DNA of 64,000 nucleotides from Paenibacillus phytohabitans (GTDB lineage Bacteria > Bacillota > Bacilli > Paenibacillales > Paenibacillaceae). The stretch lies in NCBI RefSeq assembly GCF_013141775.1, contig NZ_WHOB01000079.1, positions 1-64,000 on the forward strand, in the 5' to 3' direction. Both the position numbers and the translations under genes were made by a program. Below the pieces are notes generated by a model. The model had not been told where the DNA came from and did no database searches. It was given only the letters and a program-made list of their open reading frames with translations. Below, in pieces: positions 7,829-16,430 of this stretch. Position 1 is the stretch's first letter, and every line of letters starts with the position of its first letter.

Positions 7829-9187
7829 TTATAGGTATATTCCAATTTGAAGTTTATATTGTTCATTCTCTTCTTCATCTGCTTGATTCCGATGCTGTCC
7901 AAACAGGTCGACACATTTGATTACATTGCTCTCGTTATTGATTCTAGCAGATGATTCCAAACTTTTCAGGATGAATCCAATCCCTTCTTTGCGCTTGTTA
8001 TGTAAATAATAGGCTGCCAATTCAGCGAGGAATCGGGAGTATTGGTTGGCTATGATTTGTTTGTTATGAATAATCCCATACTCTGCAAGATTTGTTCGGT
8101 AAGGGAGATAGGCAGCAAACCGCTCCAGAATATTATCAACATTCCAATCATAGCGGTTAGCCGATAAGATAATATAGTATAAAGCTATAAATATCTCATC
8201 TGGCCGATCAGAGATATATTCAACATATTCAGAGAGCGCCTCATAGTGCCCTGCCATCACCCGATAGAGCAGACTATTCGCGGTACCCCATTCCTGGAAC
8301 TGAGCTACAGTCCGCTTCACTTCTTCATTGTCCTCCTGTATCCAGCTTCCATCCATATAGAGGGACACCCATTCTAATGCTGAATTGAAGTCTCCTATTT
8401 GCTCACACACATTTGAACAGAAAAGCTGTGCGTACAGGATATAGAAGTACAGGGGTTTTTCGGTTTTTTTCTCGTTATTCTCTCTACGGTCCGACTGTCT
8501 CTGGAGATTATAGCGAATAGTTGCTAATCGCAGCATCTTCTTCGCGAGTTCATCCACCTTATGCCACCGATTCATTGAACCGTAGACATGACCCAAATGC
8601 TTCAACCCATCCAATTGATCCGCTTCATCCAACCGGTCCAGGTAACATTCGAAGAGAAGCGCCGCCTGCAAATTCCGCGTCTGGTCGTCACTAATGGCGA
8701 TTCGGAATAGACGGTATTGGCATACCGCGAGTCTCTCGGAATTCTGATACTTCTCACTGGCACTCACATTCTTATACAACAATTCGGCAGCTTGCCACAG
8801 CCCTTCTTGAAACAGTCCCTCAGCCACTTCGAACAGCATGGGGGCATAGATCAGATTCTCTAGCAGATTCTGAACCACCTGTTCGACACAATCCAGACGG
8901 CCTAGCTCAGCTGAACGTACAAGAAAGGGCCGCAGACGCCGCCAGGTTGGTGACGAGTAATAGAAGCATTCATCCACGTATAAGCTGTAGAAATAGTCCT
9001 CCGGCAGATCCATCGCCTTGGTGATTCGCTCCAGATGGTCCATAGCAATTGGCTGCTGACCACTTAGTATCCGGCTGAGCGTTCCTGAATTAATTCCGGA
9101 TTGTCCGGAGAATTGATTAATGGACATTCCCTTTTGCGACAGATACATCGCCAGTGCATCGCGAATCATAGTTGTAGTAGGGACCAC
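7829..9187 (-). CDS. Second XRE-TPR peptide receptor (AloR-like), probably orphan
   Basis: A 452-residue paralogue of the receptor at 5858-7255. The first 200 residues are almost the same, with increasing differences near the C-terminus. The two proteins differ, for example, at MAGHYEALSEYVEYISDRPD against LGGQFEVLSAYVEYISHRPD, in the region likely to line the peptide groove. The start is a GTG (ATG in copy 1) with the same AGGTGG site. The final 13 or so residues of copy 1 are replaced by QIGIYL through the deletion that removed the peptide gene. With no cognate peptide beside it, it may answer to the first peptide, be locked in one state, or be decaying. Confidence 0.85.
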   Translation of the reverse strand: MVPTTTMIRDALAMYLSQKGMSINQFSGQSGINSGTLSRILSGQQPIAMDHLERITKAMDLPEDYFYSLYVDECFYYSSPTWRRLRPFLVRSAELGRLDCVEQVVQNLLENLIYAPMLFEVAEGLFQEGLWQAAELLYKNVSASEKYQNSERLAVCQYRLFRIAISDDQTRNLQAALLFECYLDRLDEADQLDGLKHLGHVYGSMNRWHKVDELAKKMLRLATIRYNLQRQSDRRENNEKKTEKPLYFYILYAQLFCSNVCEQIGDFNSALEWVSLYMDGSWIQEDNEEVKRTVAQFQEWGTANSLLYRVMAGHYEALSEYVEYISDRPDEIFIALYYIILSANRYDWNVDNILERFAAYLPYRTNLAEYGIIHNKQIIANQYSRFLAELAAYYLHNKRKEGIGFILKSLESSARINNESNVIKCVDLFGQHRNQADEEENEQYKLQIGIYL

Positions 9188-9239
9188 GCAAACACCACCT
9201 AACTGGAATCCAAATATTATATATTTATTTTATAGATGT

Positions 9240-9258
9240 AATAATATGTCACATTATT
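9240..9258. promoter_or_regulatory. Inverted repeat in the promoter of receptor 2
   Basis: AATAATAT-GTC-ACATTATT, the equivalent of 7308-7326 with a changed right arm. Its position relative to the receptor start is the same. Confidence 0.4.
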
Positions 9259-9372
9259 CCAATGGTCAATAGTGTAGAATATTGCAGATTAGTATAATCC
9301 GTGAACTGCGGGCAACCGACTTGCCATTCTCACTGGATTTTACTTAAAATAGATTACGATTCCCGGTTATGG

Positions 9373-9399
9373 CAAAAAAATAGAGACCCTAGTGGTCTC
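9373..9399 (-). terminator. Third copy of the GAGACC/GGTCTC terminator
   Basis: Same stem with loop CTAGT and a T-run on the minus strand, after the small-gene remnant. Confidence 0.6.
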
Positions 9400-9532
9400 G
9401 TAAGGTCTCTGTCATTTCGATATCCCGTTTGCTCAAAAGCCGCCGCCGCGATCCCCGCTTCACCCACAGCCGATCCGCATCATCCCGGTAGAACCTGATC
9501 TGTATCCATCGCAAAGGTGTCCATATTTCCTT
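9389..9532 (-). pseudogene. Remnant of the 50-residue gene, copy 3, joined to the ydcF stop
   Basis: Codons equivalent to residues 8-50 of the intact small gene are preserved (EIWTPLRWIQIRFYRDDADR and onward, ending TETLRDH). The first seven codons and the ribosome site are gone. The remnant begins directly after the stop codon of the ydcF-like gene and in the same frame, so read-through of that TAA would append it. The breakpoint shows that module duplication or deletion ended exactly at the ydcF 3' end. Confidence 0.6.
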
Positions 9533-10180
9533 TTACCGGCGGAACCAGCGTTTAATCTGTTCAAAAGTACTCTTCGCTTCCGGGCCATTATAGCCGAAGG
9601 CATTGCCAATCATCTTGGTATATTCATTAAAAGTTGTCTCCCGGCTATACCGTTCACTCCACCATGCCTTTGCATTATAGCCTGAATCAGCCCCTATATA
9701 GGTCAGTTCAATCCCTGACTTCTTATAGACATGATCAAAGATGAATTTCACCCGCCGCATATGGAAGTCAGAGGACACAACAATGGCAGACTTGAAGCCA
9801 TGCTGCTTCATGATTGGTAACGTGAACTGGGCATTCTGATAGGTGCTTTGAGCAGCGTCTTCGGTCAAAATAGCCTCTTCAGGGATACCCAGAGCGAGGG
9901 CGGTTTGGTGCATGTCGCCAGAGGGGCCTGCATTTTCTGAAACTGCCGATAACAGCATATACGGTGCGATGCCCTCCTTGAAAAGCTCGACCGCTTTCTC
10001 CACCCGTCCGCCACCGCCGCTAAGTACGATAATGACATCAGCCTGCTTGGGAGATTCAGACAGCGGGAGGAAGCGCCCCGCACAGAGGAATAACAAAGCT
10101 ATTAACAGAACAGGCAAGTACAGAAAGAGGATTCTCTTTCTACGCTTGCCCATCTTTTTACTGGTTAATTTTCTGCTCAT
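9533..10180 (-). CDS. YdcF/DUF218 family membrane-anchored protein
   Basis: 215 residues with one N-terminal membrane helix after a run of Lys/Arg, then a DUF218 domain: ADVIIVLSGGGGRVEKAVELF near residue 50, ILTEDAAQSTYQNA, and VVSSDFHMRRVKFIF. These are the conserved Gly-rich, Glu/Ser/Thr and Ser-x-H-x-x-R blocks of the family (YdcF, SanA, ElyC). ElyC and SanA affect envelope integrity and lipid-carrier metabolism in enterics; the activity here is unknown. It lies four bases after rfbB and is probably the last gene of the polysaccharide operon. Confidence 0.85.
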   Translation of the reverse strand: MSRKLTSKKMGKRRKRILFLYLPVLLIALLFLCAGRFLPLSESPKQADVIIVLSGGGGRVEKAVELFKEGIAPYMLLSAVSENAGPSGDMHQTALALGIPEEAILTEDAAQSTYQNAQFTLPIMKQHGFKSAIVVSSDFHMRRVKFIFDHVYKKSGIELTYIGADSGYNAKAWWSERYSRETTFNEYTKMIGNAFGYNGPEAKSTFEQIKRWFRR

Positions 10181-10183
10181 AAG

Positions 10184-11179
10184 TTACTTCCGGTACTCGC
10201 CGCTAAGAATTTGCTCCCACCACTCAGCATTCTCTGTATACCACTGAATCGTCTGAGCGATTCCGGTCTCAAAAGTATAGGTCGGCTTCCAACCCAGTTT
10301 CTCCAGCTTGGTTGGATCAATAGCATAACGTTTATCATGACCCAGCCGGTCTGCAACGAATTCAATCAATTCCTCAGATTTCCCTAAGGTATGAATAATA
10401 GTCTTCACTACTTCGAGATTCGTACGTTCATTATGGCCGCCTACATTGTATACTTCACCACTTACCCCTTCGTGCAATACGAGATCAATAGCAGCACAAT
10501 GATCCCAGACATGCAGCCAATCCCGGATATTGGCACCATCCCCGTAGACAGGAACCTTCTGTTCATTCAAGACCTTCGAGATCGTAAGCGGGATCAGCTT
10601 CTCAGGAAAATGATAAGGACCGTAATTGTTAGAGCAGCGGGTAATGTTCATTGGCAGGCCAAAGGTTTCATAGTACGCGCGAACCAACAAATCAGACGAT
10701 GCCTTGCTGGCACTATAAGGACTGTTAGGTTGCAGCGGTGTCTCCTCTGTGAAGAATACCGTAGGATCGAAATCCAGTTCGCCGTACACTTCATCCGTGG
10801 ACACATGAACAAATTTCGCCACCCCAATAGTCCGTGAAGCATCCAGCAGCACTTGGGTTCCCATTACATTCGTGAGGACAAATATAGCCGGATCTGTAAT
10901 CGAGCGGTCCACATGACTCTCTGCTGCGAAATGTACCACATAGTCGAAGCGCTCTTGTTCAAAAATCGACATGATCGCATCACGGTCAGCAATATCCGCC
11001 CGGATGAAATGATAGTTATCTCTATCTTCAATCTGCTTGTGCTTGGTTAAATCACCGGCATAGGTTAACAAATCCAGATTATAGACATCATAATCGGAGT
11101 ATTTATCCACAATGTACTGCACAAAGTTCCCGCCAATGAAACCGGCACCTCCGGTAATCAGCAATTTCTTCCGACTCAT
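10184..11179 (-). CDS. rfbB: dTDP-glucose 4,6-dehydratase
   Basis: 331 residues, the usual length for this extended short-chain dehydrogenase. The NAD-binding site is TGGAGFIGGNFVQYI (residues 8-22). The active site includes VSTDEVYGEL (Thr-Asp-Glu) and YSASKASSDLL (Tyr-x3-Lys). It converts dTDP-glucose to dTDP-4-keto-6-deoxyglucose in the cytoplasm. GAGGTG precedes the ATG. Its neighbours rfbC and rfbA supply the step before and the step after. Confidence 0.97.
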   Translation of the reverse strand: MSRKKLLITGGAGFIGGNFVQYIVDKYSDYDVYNLDLLTYAGDLTKHKQIEDRDNYHFIRADIADRDAIMSIFEQERFDYVVHFAAESHVDRSITDPAIFVLTNVMGTQVLLDASRTIGVAKFVHVSTDEVYGELDFDPTVFFTEETPLQPNSPYSASKASSDLLVRAYYETFGLPMNITRCSNNYGPYHFPEKLIPLTISKVLNEQKVPVYGDGANIRDWLHVWDHCAAIDLVLHEGVSGEVYNVGGHNERTNLEVVKTIIHTLGKSEELIEFVADRLGHDKRYAIDPTKLEKLGWKPTYTFETGIAQTIQWYTENAEWWEQILSGEYRK

Positions 11180-11221
11180 GAATTACACCTCAGAATTATT
11201 CGATTTAATATCTACTCTGCT

Positions 11222-11782
11222 TCAGTTATTATAGGTAAAGTTCAGAATAGCATCTTTCAACACAGGAGCCTGCTCGTCTTTTCCGGATAGTACTGGAGTA
11301 ACGTGTAACGGCCACTCTATTCCAATGGCAGGATCATTCCACAGAATGCCGCCATCACATTCCGGAGCATATAATTCATCACATTTATACTGAACTTCAA
11401 CATCCTCAGTCAGCGTCATGAACCCATGGGCGAACCCTTTGGGGATCAACAGCTGCTTCTTGTTCTCGGCACTCAGTTCAATTCCAAACCACTTGCTGTA
11501 CGTAGGACTGCCTTGTCTCACATCAACAGCCACATCGAATATGACTCCACGCGTGCAGCGGACAAGCTTCGTCTGAGCTTTTGGATTCAGCTGATAATGT
11601 AATCCCCTCAAGGTCCCTTTGGTAGCTGAATACGACTGATTATCCTGTACAAAAGCTATATCGATGCCCTGCTCTCTAAATTTTGCATCACTGAACGTTT
11701 CCATAAACCATCCCCGGTGATCACCGAACACCGCAGGTTCCACGATAAATACACCAGGAAGCGCCGTTTCCGTTAATTTCAT
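11222..11782 (-). CDS. rfbC: dTDP-4-dehydrorhamnose 3,5-epimerase
   Basis: 186 residues of the RmlC cupin. Seen are GVFIVEPAVFGDHRGWFMET, QDNQSYSATKGTLRGLHYQ (catalytic His in GLHYQ), VFDVAVDVRQGSPTYSKW and the FAHGF block. It epimerises dTDP-4-keto-6-deoxyglucose at C3 and C5. The frame is open further upstream, but the ATG at 11782 has GTGGAGG close by and gives the normal protein start. The gene lies between rfbA and rfbB. Confidence 0.96.
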   Translation of the reverse strand: MKLTETALPGVFIVEPAVFGDHRGWFMETFSDAKFREQGIDIAFVQDNQSYSATKGTLRGLHYQLNPKAQTKLVRCTRGVIFDVAVDVRQGSPTYSKWFGIELSAENKKQLLIPKGFAHGFMTLTEDVEVQYKCDELYAPECDGGILWNDPAIGIEWPLHVTPVLSGKDEQAPVLKDAILNFTYNN

Positions 11783-11802
11783 ATCCTCCACACCTTTACT
11801 GC

Positions 11803-12681
11803 TTAATATTGAATCTTCCCGGTAGCTACCTTGATCAGATATTGGCCGTAGCCCGTCTTGCTTAGCTTCTGCCCGCAGCTTAACAGGTGTTCTTTTGTAA
11901 TCCACCCATTAATATATGCAATCTCTTCAAGAGCGGCAATCTTAATTCCTTGATGGTCCTCAATCGTCCGGACAAAATTCGTAGCATCCACCAGACTCTG
12001 ATGAGTTCCGGTATCCAGCCATGTGAAGCCTCGTCCCAGAAGTTCAACATCCAGCTCACCCATTTTAAGATAAGCTTCATTAATCGAAGTAATCTCAAGT
12101 TCGCCTCTGGAGGAAGGCTGTACATTCTTAGCAATCTCCACAACACGGTTATCATAGAAGTAGAGACCAGTGATCGCATAATTAGACTTAGGCTGTGCCG
12201 GCTTTTCTTCCACGCTTAACACTTTACCTTCGTCGTTGAATTCAACCACACCGAAACGCTCCGGATCTTGTACGTGATAACCGAACACAGTCGCACCTTG
12301 TGCTTTGTCCGAAGCACGCTGAAGCATTTTCCGGATTCCATTCCCGTAGTAAATATTATCCCCAAGAATCATAGCCACAGAGTCATCCCCAATAAACGCT
12401 TCCCCCAAAATAAAAGCCTGAGCTAAACCGTCAGGACTTGGTTGAACTATGTATTGCAGAGAGATGCCGAACTGAGACCCGTCACCAAATAGACTTTGGA
12501 ATCTTGGAGTATCCTCAGGTGTGGAGATGATAAGGATCTCATTAATTCCGGCAAGCATTAAGGTAGATAATGGGTAATAGATCATGGGTTTGTCGTACAC
12601 AGGTAGCAGTTGTTTACTGGTTACCATGGTTAATGGGTAGAGGCGCGTGCCGCTGCCTCCGGCTAGGATGATGCCTTTCAA
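11803..12681 (-). CDS. rfbA: Glucose-1-phosphate thymidylyltransferase
   Basis: 292 residues beginning MKGIILAGGSGTRLYPLTMV, the nucleotide-binding signature of RmlA. Further blocks are KQLLPVYDKPMIYYPL, the GDNIYYG metal site and SVEEKPAQPKSNYAITGLYF. It joins dTTP and glucose-1-phosphate. I choose a TTG start at 12681 with GAGGTG six bases upstream. A GTG at 12690 is part of that ribosome site and is unlikely to be used. It is the first gene of the rfbACB block. No rfbD is present in the window, so dTDP-rhamnose synthesis would need RfbD encoded elsewhere. Confidence 0.96.
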   Translation of the reverse strand: MKGIILAGGSGTRLYPLTMVTSKQLLPVYDKPMIYYPLSTLMLAGINEILIISTPEDTPRFQSLFGDGSQFGISLQYIVQPSPDGLAQAFILGEAFIGDDSVAMILGDNIYYGNGIRKMLQRASDKAQGATVFGYHVQDPERFGVVEFNDEGKVLSVEEKPAQPKSNYAITGLYFYDNRVVEIAKNVQPSSRGELEITSINEAYLKMGELDVELLGRGFTWLDTGTHQSLVDATNFVRTIEDHQGIKIAALEEIAYINGWITKEHLLSCGQKLSKTGYGQYLIKVATGKIQY

Positions 12682-12719
12682 AATGCTCACCTCAATTCAA
12701 ACTAATTTTTATCATTTCA

Positions 12720-14138
12720 TTAAGTTTTCAAAAAAAACTTCACATTTTCAGCTGTGCTTATAATATCTTTTCTTTTGACAATCAAGTACATTATAAAAGC
12801 TATTATATATAACATAATTGAACTCCAAGAATTTAAAAAATAACCAGTAACAATAAAAACAATAGTTAAAAATAGTTCTAATATTATATCTTTTCCAATT
12901 GAAATGTTTAAACGTCTTGATAATAATATTTCTGATAATATGCATTTAAAAGCTACAAGGAGAACAATTGAAACTACTGCTAAATCTAAATTTCTAAAAA
13001 CAACTGTAGTAAATATGGTTATTATTATACTTACTATCAATGATATTAAATTAATAATTAGCATCAATTTTTCTTCTCTAAGTGCTTTAAAATATGTATT
13101 TATTAACAATGACATTTTCCCTTCATAAACACACATAGGAAAAACAAAAGCCATATACATTAAACTGTCCGTATATTGAGGAAGCCAATAATTCAGAACA
13201 GATCTAAAAGGATAATATAATAAAAGTAGACCTAACAAAAAGACTGTCAAAAATGTCCTCATCATTTTGTAAATATGCGGTAATTTTTTTTGATCTGTTC
13301 TTTTTAATACCGGATACATAATAATTCCAAGCGCATTTATAAATAACATTAAAAGATTAGAAATACTTAATGTGAGAGAAACTTTTCCAAAAGTTGATAC
13401 ATCCCAACTACGTTCTATACCGAAGCGAACAACTCCTAAAATTAATGTACTTGCAATAGTTGCAATCATTAGTTTTATTCCGACACTAATATTTAAATAA
13501 GTTTCTTTTAATTCAAGATGAAAAGTAGAAATTTTACGAAATACGATTTCTTTGCAATAATACATACTAAAAAATAAAGAAATCAGTTTTCCAATTAAAT
13601 CAGCAACTATCATCGATTTATAATCTCGAAAACCAACTGATAAAAAAATCACTATAATAAGACAATACAAAAGCCTGTCAATTAACGTTATTCTAGCATT
13701 TTCCTTTATTCTATTTGTGCTTTGTAAAATATAGAGAAGCATGTACCTCAGATTCATGCTTATTAAACATAAAGCTATCATTTGAAAGATAAAGATTTTG
13801 TCTCCATCTCTTATAAAAACAATCGAAAAAATAGAAATAATAATAGATATTAATAGTTGGGAAAAAAATAACATATAAAATTGAGAGAAGAATAATTCTT
13901 TATTGAGGTCCTTATATTTGGCACCTCCATACCTTAAATATATTCCATCAATCCAACCAAAATGAAAAAAACCAACATAAGAAGAATAGAATAAATAATA
14001 TTGCCAATATCCATAAGCTTGAACACCAATAAGCTTCGGCACAACTAATATCAATAAGGTAGAAACAATAAAAGATACAAAATTAGAAGTTAAAGTATAA
14101 GAAAAATTTTTTATAAATACGCTCAATCTCCTACTCAT
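12720..14138 (-). CDS. Polysaccharide flippase (Wzx/RfbX-like)
   Basis: 472 residues with about 12-14 hydrophobic helices and little else. The N-terminus SVFIKNFSYTLTSNFVSFIV followed by LVVPKLIGVQAYGYWQYYLF is typical of oligosaccharide flippases of the MOP superfamily. It would turn undecaprenyl-linked repeat units across the membrane for Wzy. The DNA is very A+T-rich compared with rfbA next door. Specificity cannot be read. Confidence 0.87.
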   Translation of the reverse strand: MSRRLSVFIKNFSYTLTSNFVSFIVSTLLILVVPKLIGVQAYGYWQYYLFYSSYVGFFHFGWIDGIYLRYGGAKYKDLNKELFFSQFYMLFFSQLLISIIISIFSIVFIRDGDKIFIFQMIALCLISMNLRYMLLYILQSTNRIKENARITLIDRLLYCLIIVIFLSVGFRDYKSMIVADLIGKLISLFFSMYYCKEIVFRKISTFHLELKETYLNISVGIKLMIATIASTLILGVVRFGIERSWDVSTFGKVSLTLSISNLLMLFINALGIIMYPVLKRTDQKKLPHIYKMMRTFLTVFLLGLLLLYYPFRSVLNYWLPQYTDSLMYMAFVFPMCVYEGKMSLLINTYFKALREEKLMLIINLISLIVSIIITIFTTVVFRNLDLAVVSIVLLVAFKCILSEILLSRRLNISIGKDIILELFLTIVFIVTGYFLNSWSSIMLYIIAFIMYLIVKRKDIISTAENVKFFLKT

Positions 14139-14216
14139 TATCTATCCTCAACATTCTAGAATTTTATCAATTTAAATTGATTTTTAACGAAAAATTGTAC
14201 ATTTAAATCTCAATAA

Positions 14217-15311
14217 TTATTTTAGATATAAATTATCTCTGAAAATTGGAATCAATATTTCATCAGCTCTTATTAAAAGGTCATATGTAAACCAAATGAA
14301 AACATTTAAAAATATCACAAAATTAAAAATAGATTTACGCTCGTTATTTTTTTTCAGCCAATCATAGACTATTGATAGGGCTATAAAGTTTAATATACTT
14401 AAATCACGAGTAAGCCTATAGAAAGTAATTGATTTCATGAATAAAGGAAAAAAAACAAACATAAATACATTTGTCCAAAAAATCAAGTTTATATACTCAT
14501 TTTGTCTAGTATTCCCTATTTGAAATCTGTCTTTGTATTTTTTCGCCATATAAATAGTCATAAAATTAAGGATATGCAAAAGAAATGGGATTACAAAACC
14601 AAATCTTGTTGAAGAATTCAGATATCTCTCAATATTATTACTATCCAAGACAAGATTCTCCATAAAATTATCAATTACAGGTATTCTGTTACCATTAAAA
14701 AATGTAAGTATACACAATATTAATGATAATGCAGCAATACTTTTAACAAATTTGTTTTTATTAACACCTTCCAAAATAACTAAAGGTAAAAATAATATAA
14801 ACGAAGAATGAATCGATGCAGCTAAAAGTACACACATCAAGTACAAGAATTTACTTTTTTTATTTTTTTTAAGTAAAAATCTAATACTAAAAATAAATAT
14901 AGATAAAGCAATGAAATTCCTAAATTGTTCTGCATCCATGAAAAATGCATGTAGTAAATAAAAGAAATAAACAAAACTTAAATTTTTGGTAAACAAATTT
15001 ATAGTGTTATAAACTAACGGAACACAAGCACATGCGATTAAAAGCTTGAACATAAACCAGTCTAGTCCTAACTTATTGCCTAATTCCATCAACCAAACAA
15101 ACATAAATTCATACTTGTTACTTGAATATACTCCAACACTAATGTTAGTGTAGTGTCGAATATAATTAACGTTATCTAATGTTCCAGTGTTCCAACCTAA
15201 AACTAAAATTATAAAAACTAAGGTAGTGAGGATTACAAATTTTGAATTTCTAATTCGAAATGCGAAATAAAAATTCATTAATAAACATGAAAAATATAAA
15301 GCATAAACCAT
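14217..15311 (-). CDS. Polysaccharide polymerase, EpsG/Wzy-like
   Basis: About 364 residues with ten or more membrane helices. The motif NTGTLDNVNYIRHYTN after the second helix and the block AFFMDAEQFRNFIALSIFIF (Arg-Asn-Phe) are seen in the EpsG family, a Wzy-like group that joins repeat units outside the membrane. I take the ATG at 15311 as start because GGAGG lies eight bases upstream; the ATG at 15338 has no such site. It sits beside the flippase gene, as expected for a Wzx/Wzy pathway. Confidence 0.83.
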   Translation of the reverse strand: MVYALYFSCLLMNFYFAFRIRNSKFVILTTLVFIILVLGWNTGTLDNVNYIRHYTNISVGVYSSNKYEFMFVWLMELGNKLGLDWFMFKLLIACACVPLVYNTINLFTKNLSFVYFFYLLHAFFMDAEQFRNFIALSIFIFSIRFLLKKNKKSKFLYLMCVLLAASIHSSFILFLPLVILEGVNKNKFVKSIAALSLILCILTFFNGNRIPVIDNFMENLVLDSNNIERYLNSSTRFGFVIPFLLHILNFMTIYMAKKYKDRFQIGNTRQNEYINLIFWTNVFMFVFFPLFMKSITFYRLTRDLSILNFIALSIVYDWLKKNNERKSIFNFVIFLNVFIWFTYDLLIRADEILIPIFRDNLYLK

Positions 15312-15437
15312 AAATTCTTCCTCCGCAACAATATTCATATATATCCAGTTTAAAAGTTTTCAAAGTTAGTACTAAATTTATTTTATGAATTTATAAGGAA
15401 ATACGAAGAAGTATTCTTTAATTGTCTAGGTAGTAAA

Positions 15438-16430
15438 CTAAAATCTTTCAAAAAAAACATCTATTAAAAAGAATATTTTATGTCTTACTTTTTTAAATTT
15501 CATTCTATCATCTTTAATCAAGGATAATTTACTTTTTATAGAATTTTTATATTGAAGTACCTTTAACAATAGTTCCCTATCACTAATAGAAATCTTTTCA
15601 CTATAACCGTCTAGTAATTCTTTTGAGGTTTTTAAACTTTTGTTTTCTTTATTGGTTAATAATAGTTTTATTCTAAACTTTATTTTTTTCATATAGCCAT
15701 TTCTCGCACCAACTACATTTCCAGTATGCTGTCTATAATTGATATAGGATAAATTATCTACTATTATATTTCCTCCTATAACTAAACATACTTTATATAT
15801 CCATGAGTCATGCATTTCTATATACTTTGGTAAATGTTCTCTAAGACTATCTACAAGTTTCTTATTAAGAACCATTGTACATCCAACAATATTATTTCTA
15901 ATTAGTGCTTCGCCCAACGAATAGATATTTTCGATTTTTTTTATTTTTAAAAATTTCAATTGCTCATCAACAATATTTAGTGCACTACAGTAAAGGGCTT
16001 CTTTGTCATTTGGTAATTTTTTCAATCTTTCAATTGCAATATTCAGTTTATCTGGCTCCCAAACATCATCTTGATCACAAAAAGCATAGTATTTATATGG
16101 AGGGGCACTAAACACTAAGTCCATAAAACTCAGGGCAGGTTTTAGATTTCGACCTGTATACCAAGACAAGAGACCTCGTTTTTCCCATCGTTCTAAAATC
16201 ATATGTGTTCCATCAGTCGAACCATCGTCTCTTACAAGAATATTTATATTTACATTTTTTTGAGAATACAAACTCTTAAGTTGCGTTTCTAAATAGTTTG
16301 CACCGTTATAAGTTGATAGTAATATTAAAATACTTTCCAAATTATCGACCCCACTCAATCCATCATAATTAAAAGAATCAAATATTAAAAAGATCTTTCT
16401 CCTATTAAGACCTTTTAGAATTGTCCACAT
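15438..16430 (-). CDS. Glycosyltransferase, GT2 family
   Basis: The conserved part begins ESILILLSTYNGANYLETQL, followed by NILVRDDGSTDGTHMI (nucleotide-sugar and metal site) and KYYAFCDQDDVWEPDKL (the DQDD metal motif). This is a rhamnosyl- or galactosyl-transferase-like GT-A fold. The frame opens at an ATG at 16430, overlapping the preceding gene by 26 bases. A TTG about 30 codons further in, right before ESILILL, would give a more normal N-terminus, so the start is open. The enzyme acts on the cytoplasmic face of the membrane; donor and acceptor are unknown. Confidence 0.9.
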   Translation of the reverse strand: MWTILKGLNRRKIFLIFDSFNYDGLSGVDNLESILILLSTYNGANYLETQLKSLYSQKNVNINILVRDDGSTDGTHMILERWEKRGLLSWYTGRNLKPALSFMDLVFSAPPYKYYAFCDQDDVWEPDKLNIAIERLKKLPNDKEALYCSALNIVDEQLKFLKIKKIENIYSLGEALIRNNIVGCTMVLNKKLVDSLREHLPKYIEMHDSWIYKVCLVIGGNIIVDNLSYINYRQHTGNVVGARNGYMKKIKFRIKLLLTNKENKSLKTSKELLDGYSEKISISDRELLLKVLQYKNSIKSKLSLIKDDRMKFKKVRHKIFFLIDVFFERF

